Assembly (NCBI GenBank): GCA_026826555.1
Contig: JAKSZT010053764.1
Location: 15,388,282 to 15,452,281 of the forward strand
Length of the DNA: 64,000 nucleotides
Direction: 5' to 3'
From: Tolypeutes matacus
Lineage: Eukaryota; Chordata; Mammalia; Cingulata; Chlamyphoridae
The notes under the pieces: model-generated
Seen by the model: the letters and a program-made list of their open reading frames with translations, nothing else
What the model was told of the DNA's origin: nothing
Databases searched by the model: none
Position numbers and translations under genes: made by a program
Shown: piece by piece, positions 21,101-32,480 of the stretch
How positions within the stretch are numbered: position 1 is the first letter of the stretch
Layout of the letters: every line of letters begins with the position of its first letter

Positions 21101-24100
21101 TTCTTTTCGAAATGCATGGCAGAATTCACCTATGAAGCCATCTGGTCCTGGACTTTTCTTTGCTGTGAGATTTTTGATGACAATCTTTTTAAATGTAATT
21201 AGTTTGTTAAATTCCTGTATTTTTTTCTAGCATCAGTGTTGGCTGCTTGTGCATTTCTAGGAATTAGTCCATTTCATCTAGGTTGTCTAGTTGGTTGGCA
21301 TACAGTTTCTCATAATAGCCTCTTATGACCCATTTTATTTCTGTGGGGTCATTTGTAACTTCCCCCCTTTAATTTCTTATTGTATTTATTTGCATCTTCT
21401 CCCTTCTTTTCTTTGTTAGTCTAGCTAGGGGATTGTCAATTTTATTGCTCTTCTCAAAGAACCAGCTTTTTGTTTTGTTGATTTTCTCTGTTTTTGTTCT
21501 CAATTCATTTATTTCTTTATTAGTGTCTTTGCTTCTGCTTGCTTTGGGACTGGTTTGCTGTTGTTTTTCTAGTTTCTCTAGTTGTTCTGTTAAATCTTTG
21601 AGTTTAGCTCCTTCTTTTTTAATATAGACGTTTAGGGCTCTAAATTTCCCTCTCAAGATTGCCTTCGCTGTAGCCTATAAGTCTTGATAAGTTGTCCTCT
21701 CATTTCCATTTGTCTCATTATATTCTCTAAGTTCACTTGCAATTACTTCTTTGACCCACTGATTCTTTAGGAGTCGGTTTATCCTCCACACACTTGCGAA
21801 TTTACCTTTCCTGTCTATTATTGATTTCCAGTTTCATTCATTATGATTTGAGAAGGTGCGTTGTATAATTTCAATATTTTTATATTTACTGAGAGCTGCA
21901 TTGTGCCCTAACATTAGGTCTATCCTAGAGAAAGACTGATGGGCACTTGAGATGAATGTATTACCCACTGAGTTTGGATGCAACATTCTGTATGTCTTTT
22001 GCGTCTAACTCATTTATCATATTGTTCAAGTTCTGTTTCCTTGTTGATCTTCTGTCTAGTTGTTCTATCTAATGATGTGAGTGGTGTGTTGAGTTCCCCA
22101 ATTATTGTACAGATGTTTATTTCTCCCTTCAGGTTTGTCTGAGTTTGTCTCATGCATTTGGGGCACTCTGGTTAGGTACACAGATATTGATGACTGTTAT
22201 TTTTTCCTGGTGGATTGTCCCTTTTATTGATAATAATGGCCTTCTGTATCTCTTCTGAGTTTTTTGCATTTAAAGTCTGTTTTGTCTGATATTAGTATTG
22301 CTACCCCTGCTCTTTTTTGGTTACTATTTGTATGGAGTATCTTTTTCCAATCTTTCACTTTCAGCCACTTTGTATCTCTGGGTCTAACATGAGTCTCTTG
22401 TAAGTAACATATGGATGGCTCATGTTTTTTTCAATCCATTCTGTCAGTCTATATCTTTTGATTGGGGAGCCGAATCCATTCACATTCAATTACTGTAAAT
22501 GCATTATTTACTTCCACATTTTATTCTTTGGTTTTCATATGTCATATCATATTTTTGTCCATGTTTTTATTCTTTTGGTTATTCCTTCTGCTTTTCTTTC
22601 TTCTACATTCTCCTCCAAGCCTCTCTCTCCTGTCCATTTCTTTCAGGCTGTAAGGCTTCATATAATATTTCCTGCAAAGGGGTATTCTTTTTTTATGAAC
22701 TCTTAGTTTGCTTATGAATATTTTATCCAGTTTTGCTGGATAAAGAATTCTTGGATGGCAGTTTTTCTCTTTCAGTCTCCTGATTGTATCATACCACTGT
22801 CTTCTCACCTCCATGGTTTCTGATGAGAAATCTGGGCTAAGTCTTACTGGGTGTCCCTTCTATGTGATGGTTTGCTTCTCCATTGCTGCTCTTAGAATTT
22901 TCTCTTTCTCTCTGACATTCTGAATAGTATGTGCCTTGGAGTAGGTCTATTCGGATTTATTCTGATTGGGGTATGGTACGCTTCTTGATCATGTAAATCC
23001 ATTTCTTTTGTGACAGTTGGGAAATTTTCTATTATTTCCTCAAATTCTTTTTGCCCTTTTCCCTTCTCTTCTCCTTCTGGAGCTCCCATGACATGTATGT
23101 TTTGTATTGTCATTCAACTCCTTGGGCCCCTGCTCAATTTTTTCCATTCTTTTCTCTCTCCAATTTCAGCTGTTCTGTCTTTGGTATCACTTATTCTTTC
23201 TTCTATCATTATGAGTCTGTTGTTGTATGCCTCTAATGTGTTTTTTATCTCACCTATCATGTCTTTCATTCCCATGAGCTCTGTTACTTTTCTACTCAGG
23301 ATTTCAGATTCTTCTTCGTGCTCGCACAATGCCTTCTTGATGTCATTCATCTCTTTAGCCATATTGTCTTTCAACTCATTAATTTGACTTTGGAAATTTG
23401 AGTGTATCTCATTAAATAGATGTCTCAAATCCTGTGTCTCTTCTGGGGCTTTGATATGTTCCTTTTCTTGGGTCATGTCTTATATTTTCTTATTATGGCT
23501 CATTAAGTTTTTGATGATGTCTAGGCATCTGATTAGGGTGGTAGTTTCTTCAGATGCTCAATTTCTCTTTTGTAGGGATTTAGTGGTGGGAGGCTATGTG
23601 TTACTGCTGCTCTTTGATTCTTGGTTTAACCTAGATCATTAGGATTGTCCCTGTTAGTTGCAAAAAACTGGGCTCTGGACACAGTAATGGGTTGCAGACC
23701 TGCTTCTTAGTGCCTTGGGGAGGGAGGCTATAAAGACCGGAAAAATCCTCTCATTTATTTTTAATTTTCTTACTGAACTTCCTTGGTCTGCCAGCAGATG
23801 GTGCTCTTTGGCAGTCCTCTCAGTTCAATGCCTGATCAGAGTGTTTGCTGCAACACAGACCAGATCAATGTGACAGAGGTTCCTGCCTGGAGACTAAGAA
23901 CCTTGTAATTCAAACTTTCTCAAAGACAGTTATCCAGCCTTCCCTGGCAGCCCTTTCCCTTTTCCCAGGTAGGAAATAATTCCACTCCCTCTGCATCCTC
24001 AATAATCAGTCCCGGTTAGTAGAGAGGGAGATGAGGAAGGTTGGATCTCTTTAGTCCCGAATCTTTTAGTCCGTTGGCTGGGTCCCAAGGCAAACAATGG

Positions 24101-24675
24101 CACAGTCCCACCTGGCCTGGAAGGGCTCACGGAACACAGCAGACCAAATTTGTGGGTCAAAAGCTGAATCAGCCTTAGGCTGTGTTCCTCTCTCCCCTCT
24201 TTCCTGGGGAGGTATGCCCTCAACAATCAGTCCCAGTTAGAAGAAAGGATGATTCAGAGGGTTGGATGTCTCCAGTCCTGTGCCGGCTCCCAGGGCAAAC
24301 AATGGAGTGGTCTCACCGGCATGGGTCAGAAGCTGCGTCAAGCCTCATGCTATGTTCTTCTCTCTCCTCTTTTCTAGGGTGGTGGATCCCTGGAGTCCCC
24401 TTTGTAGCTGGTTCAGAGGCCTGAGAATTCTAAAGTGTCTTTACTATAGGGGAGGATGCCAGAAGTAGCAGCTGCTGGTTTCAACTCAAAGTTTTGCCGT
24501 CGTGACTCTCCTCCTTTGCCCTCCTCTCTTCTGGGCAGTGTCTAGCCTTCACTTGGTATTCTAAATCCTTGAAGATCTTTTTCCAGGCCGATTCAGCCTG
24601 TCCTCTAGCTATTTTTCTGGGAGAGAAGACATTCTTCCCTTGTCTTTTTAGTCCGCTATCTTCCTGGAACCTAAC
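18165..24675 (-). mobile_element. Near full-length L1 in UHRF2 sense direction
   Basis: On the minus strand a 5'UTR of about 1.1 kb (24675 to 23500) is followed by ORF1 (about 23480 to 22560), ORF2 (about 22510 to 18615), then a 3'UTR and short A tail near 18165. ORF1 shows a coiled-coil (NRLIMIEERISDTKDR at about 23190) and a PRILYPAKL C-terminal motif. ORF2 shows the endonuclease start, RT box F-M-D-D near 20455, and a C-terminal region with [11 protein letters not shown]. All ORFs are broken, the longest surviving pieces being about 100-120 aa. A SINE interrupts ORF2 at 18949-19202. The 3'UTR between 18370 and 18600 may contain an older L1 segment. Confidence 0.85.
18949..19202 (-). mobile_element. 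DAS-type dimeric SINE inside L1
   Basis: It contains AGGAAGCACTGGGAACCAAA, the reversed B-box region, and a second partial unit with TTCTTTAGGAG. Simple CTGCTTGTTGTGTCTGCTCA-like spacer repeats join the units. Host L1 sequence (CACTTGTAGTTCTCTG, then TCTGTCTTTTTAATAG) is split by it. Confidence 0.85.
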
Positions 24676-24871
24676 AACAAATCTTAGAAAGGGAGTTGCT
24701 TCTGGGTATTTAGGTCGACATTCTATTTTAAGGCTATGTATTTGATTTTCATTAATTGTCCAAGCCCATGGTGGCTGCCATCTTGTGTTGCTGTTGCTCC
24801 CATAAATAAACAGTTTAATTGATTTCTTTCAGATTCATTGTGGTTTATTCAGTAAACTAACTGAAAACTAG

Positions 24872-24892
24872 GTTGTGTGTATGTGTGTGTTT
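24872..24892. repeat. GT-rich microsatellite
   Basis: A short run of GTGTGT with one interruption. Confidence 0.8.
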
Positions 24893-24989
24893 TATCAAAT
24901 TGTATTAGGAAAAATTCATTCCAATTAAGTCAGTCCTTTCCTATTTCATCTTATAACGTTTTCAACCGCTGATTAAAACATAAACATTA

Positions 24990-26330
24990 AAAAAAAAAAT
25001 TGATTTAACTTGTGTTTTTTTTTGTTGTTGTTGCTTTTGGTATTTTGCTTTGGGTTCAATAAGCTGCTTGTATCTGTAAGACGATGCCTTTACCGAATTT
25101 GGAATATTTTTTTGTACTAGTTCTTCAAATATATTTTCTGTCACATTCTTTCAATTGTCTTTTTGGGACTGTAATAACATGTATGCTAGACTGCTTGTAT
25201 CATCCCATGATTCTCTAAGGCTCTGTTTATTTTTTCAGTGATTTTTGCTCTTCTTCAGATTAGATAACTTATCTTGATCTATCTCCATGGTCACTGACTC
25301 TTCTGCCATTGCTAATCTGTTTTTTTTTTTTTTTTTTTTTAAAAGGAGGTACTGGTGATTGAACCCATACATGGGAAGCAGGTGTTCAACCACTGAGCAA
25401 CATCCACTCCCTGCCAATCTGCTTTTAATACCTGGTAATTTTTCATTTTATTTGTCTAATTTTTCACCTAAAGAATTTCCATCTGTTTCTTTTTCATAGT
25501 TTTCTTTTCTAAGATTCTACATCTGTTTATTTATTTTGTGTATATTTTCCTGAACACATTTATGTCATTGTTTAACATTTGGGTCATCTTATGGTCAGTT
25601 TCTGTTGACTGCTTTTTTTCTTAAGTATGTGTTACATTTTTCTGTTTTGTTTTCATGTCTGAATTTTAATTAAACTCAACATTATGAATAATAATTGTAA
25701 AGGCTCTTGAATTTGTTATATTCCTGTGATTTGAGGTTTTTTTCCTAGCTTGCAGTTAACTTGTCTGTACTCAAAATTCTAAATTGTCTCTCCTGCAGTT
25801 AGGCAGCAACTGAAATCTTGCTCAGTTCTTTCAGCTTTCTGCTGCTGGTCTTTGCTGGTTCCCGTATTTTACAGTTTAATGGTCAGTAAAGGATTTGAAG
25901 GTTTCATATGCAGAGTTTCGGGCTCCCTTTGTGGTGTCTTCTCTTCTAGATTTCTCTCCCTAACTTTATGGCTGTTACCAGCCCTGAACTCTGTCTTCTA
26001 ACTCTCCAAACCAGTCAGGATGTGGCTTTCTGCCACTTAAAGTAGATAGATTTGGGAGTACCCTCAGGCAAAGTTTGATTTGTGAATCTCGCCAGGTACT
26101 ATTCCTTTATTTCAAGGGTAAACTGTTCCAGTTTTTGCCTACTTTTGGTATTTTTTTTTTTCCAGTATCTTCAAATCATATTTAAAACAATATTTTGTTC
26201 AGATTTTAAAATTTTGTGTTCTGCAGGGAGATTAGTACTATTAAGCTACAGTGCCATTTCTGAAAGCCAGCAGTTCCCAAAGTCTTTTTTCATGGTATTA
26301 CTAAGCTTTATAATCCTGATTCTGTACTTT
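24990..26330 (-). mobile_element. Old L1M/HAL1-like 5' region
   Basis: On the plus strand it shows the T-rich reverse complement typical of old L1 or HAL1 first-ORF DNA (GTTCTTCAAATATATTTTCT, then CCATGGTCACTGACTCTTCT). It is strongly diverged, has no long frame and is split by a SINE at 25320-25412. Confidence 0.55.
25320..25412 (-). mobile_element. Short tRNA-type SINE
   Basis: A 20-nt T run is followed by AAAAGGAGGTACTGGTGATTG and a reversed tRNA-like body ending CCACTCCCT. Flanks GCTAATCTG and GCCAATCTG form a 9-bp duplication with one change. Confidence 0.9.
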
Positions 26331-27067
26331 TCCACCTAGTTTACAGAAGGATCCTCTTATGAACAATTCTATTTTTCATTTTTAACTGCTTAAAACATAT
26401 CAAATAGTCCTATATTATTAAGGCCAAGCTAAGTATTTCACATTGCCATCTGTCAATCTGGTTCCTATCTACTTTCCTAGCTGTATCTCAGCTTCTCCGT
26501 CATAGAGCCTACATACTTGAACCAAAACTACTCAATGTTATCCAAACATACTATGCATTACCTTACTTTTCTCATGCTATTCTACTTCAAAGGCTTACTG
26601 CTTTTCCATGTATCTTCAATTCTGGCTCACTGAAACAACTGTCACTGAGAAACTGACAGTGAAATTCATCTGTTCGTAATACAACTGTTCTGAGCAGAGA
26701 AAAGGAAGCTGAAATCTAATTGTGCACAGCAGGCTAGGGAAGCTGAATGAGAAGTCAATAAGAAGCTGATTAGTGCAATAGGACCTGGCAAGACTTACGT
26801 CTTAGAAGGACCAAGTACTCCAGGAGATTGGGCCATGGAATAGAGAAGAGAAAAAAAAAAAAAAAAAAGGGTGGGAGGGGTGGGGTGGGTGAATTGTTAA
26901 ACTCCAGGTACCTACCCCCAAGTTCATGCAGCCAAGGGAATGCCCCTCTCACACACTTGTAAAGGTTTGCAAAGCTGAAAACGGGAATTAAGTACAAGTC
27001 TCAATAGTCAATGTTGACTCCCCTTGCACTGGGTTTCCAAAATAGTCATAACTAGGCCCACCCATTA
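26331..27067. other. Intron sequence with one A run
   Basis: No exon or repeat recognised. An 18-nt A run followed by G-rich GGGTGGGAGGGGTGGGGTGG lies at about 26851-26888. Confidence 0.5.
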
Positions 27068-27079
27068 AGCAAGGTTTCT

Positions 27080-28429
27080 TGTTTTTTTTTTCTGTATCAT
27101 AGGAAATTAAGCAGTAGAAATATCCATGATTTCATAGGTACAAATTATATAAATTAAAATCAGATCAATGAAAGTTTTTTCAACTATACAACACTAAATA
27201 AATGGTGAAAGGACACAATAGAGCAATGTTGCATTACTGGTGTTACATTAGTTACTTTCAGGATCTAGACAAAATCCTGAATATTCAGACTTCTTTTGCT
27301 GTATTTTACATTTAATTATCTCCTTATCTATATTCTGACTTAAGCTACTTGACCAAAATGTATGATTTAGGAAGTCATTCAGCTTTACAGCAAAAGTTTT
27401 CTCATCAATATTTACCACCTTCAAAGGAATGTTGACAAAATCTGCTGGTTCCCTTTTGAACAATGTGCAATATGCTTTTGTGCTAATCTATTTAGCCAAA
27501 CACATTAACAAGGAATACCTTACTCTCTAATTCATGATGTCATTCCTGTGGAAAGTCAAACAGGTACTAAACAATGGAACAATTATGCATGGTTCAGTAC
27601 AGTATAATAATGTTGGCTTTCCCTCTCTAAAAATTAATCAAAGAAATAAAACCTATCAACTAGAAGTTGATTTCAGGAAAACCACATTTCAGAATTACAT
27701 TATTTTTCTCATCTCATCCCTCAGTCGCTGACAGGAATTTTGTAGGCCACCATGCTTTTACTTTGTGAATTGTGTAAGTAAATGAATGAAGATGGACTTC
27801 CTCAGAATTGGTAATGAACTGTGATCCTGACTCTTCCCATTTTTCAGGTACAACCAAATCTTTGTCTGTATAAATCAGTAAATCAAATGAAAAAGAAACT
27901 TCCAATAGTGGCAGAAATGTTACTGTAGCTGTGATATGATTACTGAATGAATTTCATCTTGGATAGCTTTCTGTGACTTTTCTCTGAGTGCAGTCATCTT
28001 CTGCAGTCTTGTTACACTCAATATCAAATTGTCACCTTTCAAGAACTTCACCACTTTCAATATTTGAGATGACCAGCACCAGTTTCTGAATGGAACACCT
28101 GTATAACCAATCTTTTACTTGTTCCACAACATTACTGAGGTATTTTACGAGCTCAGGATCAGCAGTTAAGAGCAAGGTGAATCCATATTTCTGTACTCAA
28201 GTAAAGGTTTCAGATGGATATATGCCATACTGATATAAAATGTTATTGATGCCAAAAGAGAAGAACTCAGCCACACTTTCAGTGCTCCCACACAGGGTGA
28301 TGCCCTGCTCCTGGGAGAATTGCAACGCCATGGCCAGGCCCAAAGACGTGCTTTCACCCTGTAAACAGCAACAGCAGCGGCTTCACTGCAGTTCTCCGCC
28401 ACTTGTTTCAAAAGTAATGATGCAGCACC
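27080..28429 (-). pseudogene. MAD2L1: MAD2L1 processed pseudogene
   Basis: On the minus strand an ATG at 28331 opens a coding region of about 610 bp that matches the spindle checkpoint protein MAD2 along its whole length, ending at TGA 27723-27721. Readable pieces include SVAEFFSFGINNILYQYGIY, KYLSNVVEQVKDWLYRCS, LVISNIESGEVLER, REKSQKAIQDEIHS, LLIYTDKDLVVPEKWEESGS and QFITNSEEVHLHSF. No introns are present. About 630 bp of 3'UTR follow and end in an A tail at 27082-27091. The exact 12-bp duplication AGCAAGGTTTCT flanks the copy (27068-27079 and 28430-28441). The frame is broken by in-frame TGA codons (for example just before VQKYG and before QFDIE) and by frameshifts near the C-terminal third. 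It cannot encode full MAD2. MAD2L1 itself has introns, so this is a retrocopy. Confidence 0.95.
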
Positions 28430-28441
28430 AGCAAGGTTTCT

Positions 28442-28984
28442 CTGTGAGGAAACTGATCTGTCCTTCAGATACTTTCCCAGTGAAAGAGCTGGCTCATCCC
28501 TTATCCTAAAGTAAAATACACAGGCTCTGCCCATACAGACTAATCAGCATTTTACTGTCTCATTCTTAAATATGGACAGACAAGGAAAATCAGGTAATAG
28601 AGGAAAGCTTTTAGCATGAAAGACAGAGGCAAAGCAACTCAGGAAAAGGAAGGATCTCTTAGGAAATAATGCAGAGTAAGAAAGGAACAATAAGACAAAA
28701 ATGTTAACACCACCAGATGCCATATCCAAATAATAATCCAACCTAAGAATAAGTGGCTTTTAAAAAAATGGAAGACAGAAGAGGTCTTGGAAGTAAAAAT
28801 TGTAATACAGGGTTGGTACAATGTTTGGGAGATAAATGCCTCATCACGCCAGCTGTTATCCCTCTTCTCGCATCATCTGTTTTTTTCTCTCCTAGATCAT
28901 TCCCACCATAAAATATGCTATAACAATACTCCCCAAACAAAAAAAAACAACTACATCCCTCTGCTTTCCTTTACATCAAAGACT
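28442..28984. other. Intron sequence, no recognised element
   Basis: No repeat or exon recognised. Confidence 0.5.
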
Positions 28985-29098
28985 AAGGTTTGTCTATAAT
29001 TGCTATCTCTAAATCCTCTCCTTTCCCTTAAATACATTTCCATCAGGCACTCAACCCACTGCAGTAATAAAACTGTTAGTCAGTTATCAATGACTTTT

Positions 29099-29871
29099 TT
29101 TTTTTTTTTACATTTATTTTTTTTTAATATATTTACTTTCTATCCATTTTATCCACCACCACCACCCCCCAGCGCCGTTTTTGTATTTTTTGTGTCCATT
29201 CGTTGGGCAATTCTCTGTGTCTGTTTCCTTCCCTCTCCTCTCATCCTTCTCCTCCTGTCTTCACCTGGATTCAATCCTGGGAACCTCCGATGTGGAAGAG
29301 AGGCGTTCTGCCACCTGCGCCACCTCAGTTCCTGGTTTTTTGGCATGTCTCATCTTGGCTGTCCCTGCGTCTCTCTCCTGTTACGTCATCATCTTGCTGC
29401 TTGGTTCAGTGGCCTAACCACTCGCAGGGCCAGACAAGACAGCTCACCCGCTTGCGGGGCTTGGGGTCTCACCCATTCATGGGGCCAGATGGCTCACCTG
29501 CTCGCAGGGCCCAGGGAGCTCACCTGCTTGCGGGGCCTGACGGTGTACCTGCGCACCTTCTATACTTTTATTTTACTGGGAGGTCCCGGGGATCGAACCC
29601 AGGTCCCTCCTCATGGGAAACGGACACCCAACCATTTGAGCCACATTCGCCCCCTGCTATATCTCTTAAGGTTGACCAAAGATACCTAGAGTTACAGTCA
29701 TTTTCCATACAGGAAGGTCATTTAATAAATCAGGCTTGGTTTATCACCAGCATTCTAAAAACCAGACCTAGGGAGAAAAACTAGGTTTGAGGACACATGC
29801 ATAGTTTCTAATATAGCAAATGGTTAGCCTACCCTGATTATCACAAAATCAGGACAGTGAGAATATTTGCA
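29099..29871 (-). mobile_element. Composite SINE insertion with 218-bp extra leader
   Basis: This single insertion is delimited by the exact 15-bp duplication TTATCAATGACTTTT (29084-29098 and 29872-29886) in L2 sequence. On the minus strand it consists of 218 bp of non-SINE sequence (29871 to 29654), then a tRNA-like unit (GGCGAATGTGGCTCAAATGG; GGGTTCGATCCCCGGGACC), a G/C-rich tandem block, a second tRNA-like unit (AGGAACTGAGGTGGCGCAGG; CAGGATTGAATCCAGG) and an A-rich tail. The long open frames read through it on the plus strand (229 and 193 aa) are not genes. Confidence 0.88.
29410..29560 (-). repeat. VNTR block inside composite SINE
   Basis: About five imperfect units of 25-30 bp with the shared core GC(A/G)AGC(A/G)GGTGAG, separated by CTGGGCCCT-like spacers. 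The related SINE at 49050-49447 has only one to two units. Confidence 0.85.
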
Positions 29872-30204
29872 TTATCAATGACTTTTATGTAGTTAAATCC
29901 AATGGTCCATTTTTGGTGGGTGTCATTCTTGATTTCTCAGCAGTATTTGACAGTTAACCACTTTCTCTTTTTTTCAATCACATTCTTCATGTGGCATTTT
30001 GGATATCTCTTTTGGTATTTTTTCTAACACACTAGCTATTTCAGCCTTCTTTGCTTGTTCTTCCAAATCGTCCCTTACTTATTGGAGTATCCCAAGGCTC
30101 ATGTTTAAGACCTCTTCTAACTCACTTCCTAGGTGATCTTATCTAGTCTTACAGCTTTGGAAACAAGTCATCTCCACACACTGACTACTCTAAACGTGTA
30201 TCTT

Positions 30205-30299
30205 TGGGGAGCAGGTGTAGCTCAGTAGTTGAGTGCCTGCTTCCCACGTAGGAGGTCCTAGGGTTCAATCTCCAGCACCTCCTTAAAAAAAAAAAAAAA
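30205..30299 (+). mobile_element. Short tRNA-type SINE with perfect duplication
   Basis: A 75-nt tRNA-like body (GGGAGCAGGTGTAGCTCAG; GGGTTCAATCTCC) is followed by an A tail. The exact duplication GTGTATCTT lies at 30196-30204 and 30300-30308. It is among the simplest copies: a tRNA-like body plus tail. Confidence 0.93.
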
Positions 30300-30715
30300 G
30301 TGTATCTTCTGTCAGATTCCTCTTTGGAATTCTAGACTCATTAACCCAAAAGTCTACTCTATATCTCCACTTAGATTTATTACTGGTACCTCAAACTTAA
30401 CCTGTGATTCCCCCACCTCACCAATCCTGGTAAAATAAATATGTCCTTCTAAATCTTTCCCACTTCCTAAATGGCAACTCCACCACCCTTCTAGCTGTTC
30501 AACAACCTCACCTAGACTTTCCTGATTCATATATCACATACCCAGTTCATCAGCGAATTCTGTAGGCACTAGCTTCAGAATATTTCTGGAATCCATTCAC
30601 ATCTTAATACCACTACTTCCTGGTCTAAGCCACTATTACCTCTTAAAAAAAAATTTTTTTTTTAATTTTAATATTTGCCATTTATTGATTTATTATATTT
30701 AGGTACTTGGCAGGA

Positions 30716-31280
30716 CTTTTTTTTTTTTTTAAATAAAACTTTACTGAGGTATATCATTCATACATGGACATATATAAACAGTAAGTGTATAGTAAAAGTT
30801 GTGAATTTACAAAACAAACATGCATATCATTATACAACACTCCCATACATCTCCCCACCACCAACACCTTGCATTGTTATGAAACATTTGTTACAAACTA
30901 TGAAAGAGCATCGTCAAAATATTTCTACTAGCTATAGCCCATATCTTACATTTGGAGTATTTTCCCCTCAAACCACCCGATAATTAACACCCTATATTAG
31001 TATTATATATTAGTTATTGTTCATGAGAGAACATTCTCCTGCTTGTCCTGTTAACCACAGCCCATCTCCATCACTGGATTCCCTATGTTATACAGTCCCA
31101 TGCTTTGTATAATCCATTCAAAGTGTACACTGAGTGGCTCTCATTTTTATCACAGAGTTGTGCTGTCATCACCTCAGCCAATTTTAGAACTTTTTCATTG
31201 CCTGATTGTTATAAGATCTTCATGAGTGATTTTTCTAATTCTGATATTGCTTATTACTATTTATTCAGTAGGCCAGAGTT
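30716..31280 (-). mobile_element. L1 3'UTR, antisense
   Basis: A T run at 30718-30731 precedes AATAAAACTTTACTGAGGTA and GAGAACATTCTCCTGCTTGT, features of the L1 3'UTR also seen reversed at 4.8-5.3 kb. No ORF2 part is recognised. It sits in L2. Confidence 0.7.
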
Positions 31281-32009
31281 ATCGTCAAAACAGCCAACAG
31301 AATAACCCTCAAAATCCCTCATTGGATCCTCATTTCATTTAGAATAAAAAACTTAACCTATATATTATACCTCAAAAAATCAGACTTAAAAACAAAAACA
31401 AACAAAAATTTTAAAATGAAAAGCCTTACAAAGTAGAAGCCAAAGTCCTTCAAGGTCCTATGTGATCTGGCCTCCCATAGCCTTTTGCTTTATATCCTCC
31501 TTGCTCATGCCACTTTAGCCACACTGGCTTTTCTGATGTTCCTTAAGCACACCAAGCATGTTTCCAACTCAACCCAGGTTTTTTTTTGTTTTTTTTTTTT
31601 TACTTACTAGACATTCCATTTCCTTAAACTTTCTTTTTCCAGCTAACTGAACTGCTCGAATTTTTCACTTCATTTAGGTCTCTGCTAAAAATCTACCTCA
31701 TCAGTTTCAGGTCTTTTCTGTCCACCATATAAGATAAGCCATTAGTACTGGCTTACTCTTTACTTTTCTCTGTAATAGTCACCGCCATCTTCTTGGTTGA
31801 TTGCTTGAATTCTCTTTTTAGAATTGAAGCTTCATGAGACTCATAGTTTTATGAGAGCAGGGACTTTTTCTTCACTGTTGGAAGTCCTATACCTAAGTCG
31901 GTGCTATACAGTAGAGGCTAAATAAATAGCTCTTACCAGGAACACCATCATGTTTTGAAACACTGAGGATTAGCTTACATTGACAAAGTATCAGGAAACA
32001 GATTGACAA

Positions 32010-32480
32010 TGGTTTTCAACAGCAACAATAGAAACAAAAAGACAAGGAAGAAATGTCTGTAAGTTTTGGTAGAAAATTATTTCCCAAGGAGAATTCCACA
32101 CTCAACTAAACTAAGTTAAGTATGAAGGGAGCATATTGCAATTCCAGGCATGCAAAGCTGTGAAGTACCCTTTTTCAAGAAGCTTTGGAGGAGAAAGAGA
32201 ATTACATGGGACCCTAGGAAAAAGGAGTTCCAACCTAGGAAATGGATGAAGGGGATTTCCAGGAAGATGATGAAGGCAAAGGGAAGGAGGACACAGACAG
32301 TCCTAAAGAATGAGTTCGTTTTAGAGCAGGAGGCTGTTCTCAAAAGAAAAAAAAAAGTGATAGATTAACTGTCGTTGACTATATCGAAAGAGCTTTCAGA
32401 GTTTGGGAATTAAATAATAACAGGTATACAAAAAACTAAGCAAACAAAAGAGACATTTAAAAATACAAAAGTGTAAATAT
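32010..32480. other. Purine-rich intron stretch, unassigned
   Basis: AG-rich sequence with a 72-aa basic frame (32150-32368) that has no recognisable family. It may be a diverged repeat; I could not assign it. Confidence 0.35.

Larger units (their letters stand above)
28985..31940 (+). mobile_element. L2 element, interrupted
   Basis: A long diverged LINE2 in the plus direction. Its order matches L2 ORF2: ATCAATGAC, then AAATCCAATGGTCC, CTCAGCAGTATTTGACAG, CTCAAACTTAACCTGTGA, AGGTCCTATGTGATCTGGCC, and the 3' end GAGAGCAGGGACTTTTTCTT with AATAAATAG at about 31920. It is split by the composite insertion at 29099-29871, a SINE at 30205-30299 and an L1 3' end at about 30716-31280. Confidence 0.85.

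Noticed and set aside
27721..28331. Possible functional MAD2L1-like gene
   Set aside because: In-frame stops, frameshifts, lack of introns and target duplications show a dead retrocopy.
28166..28534. Open frame of 122 codons on the minus strand before and over the MAD2L1 start
   Set aside because: It is in a different frame from MAD2L1 and begins outside the retrocopy; no family recognised.
29410..29560. Possible CRISPR-like array
   Set aside because: The repeats are short, adjacent and degenerate, without regular unique spacers, and lie in a mammalian SINE.
29000..29784. Open frames of 229 and 193 codons on the plus strand
   Set aside because: They run antisense through the composite SINE and its GC-rich VNTR. 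The protein has no family and the frame follows the repeat.
30205..30299. Possible tRNA gene
   Set aside because: A-box and B-box regions are present, but it has an A tail, a perfect 9-bp target duplication and many relatives in the window, so it is a SINE. No site in the window looks like a functional tRNA gene.
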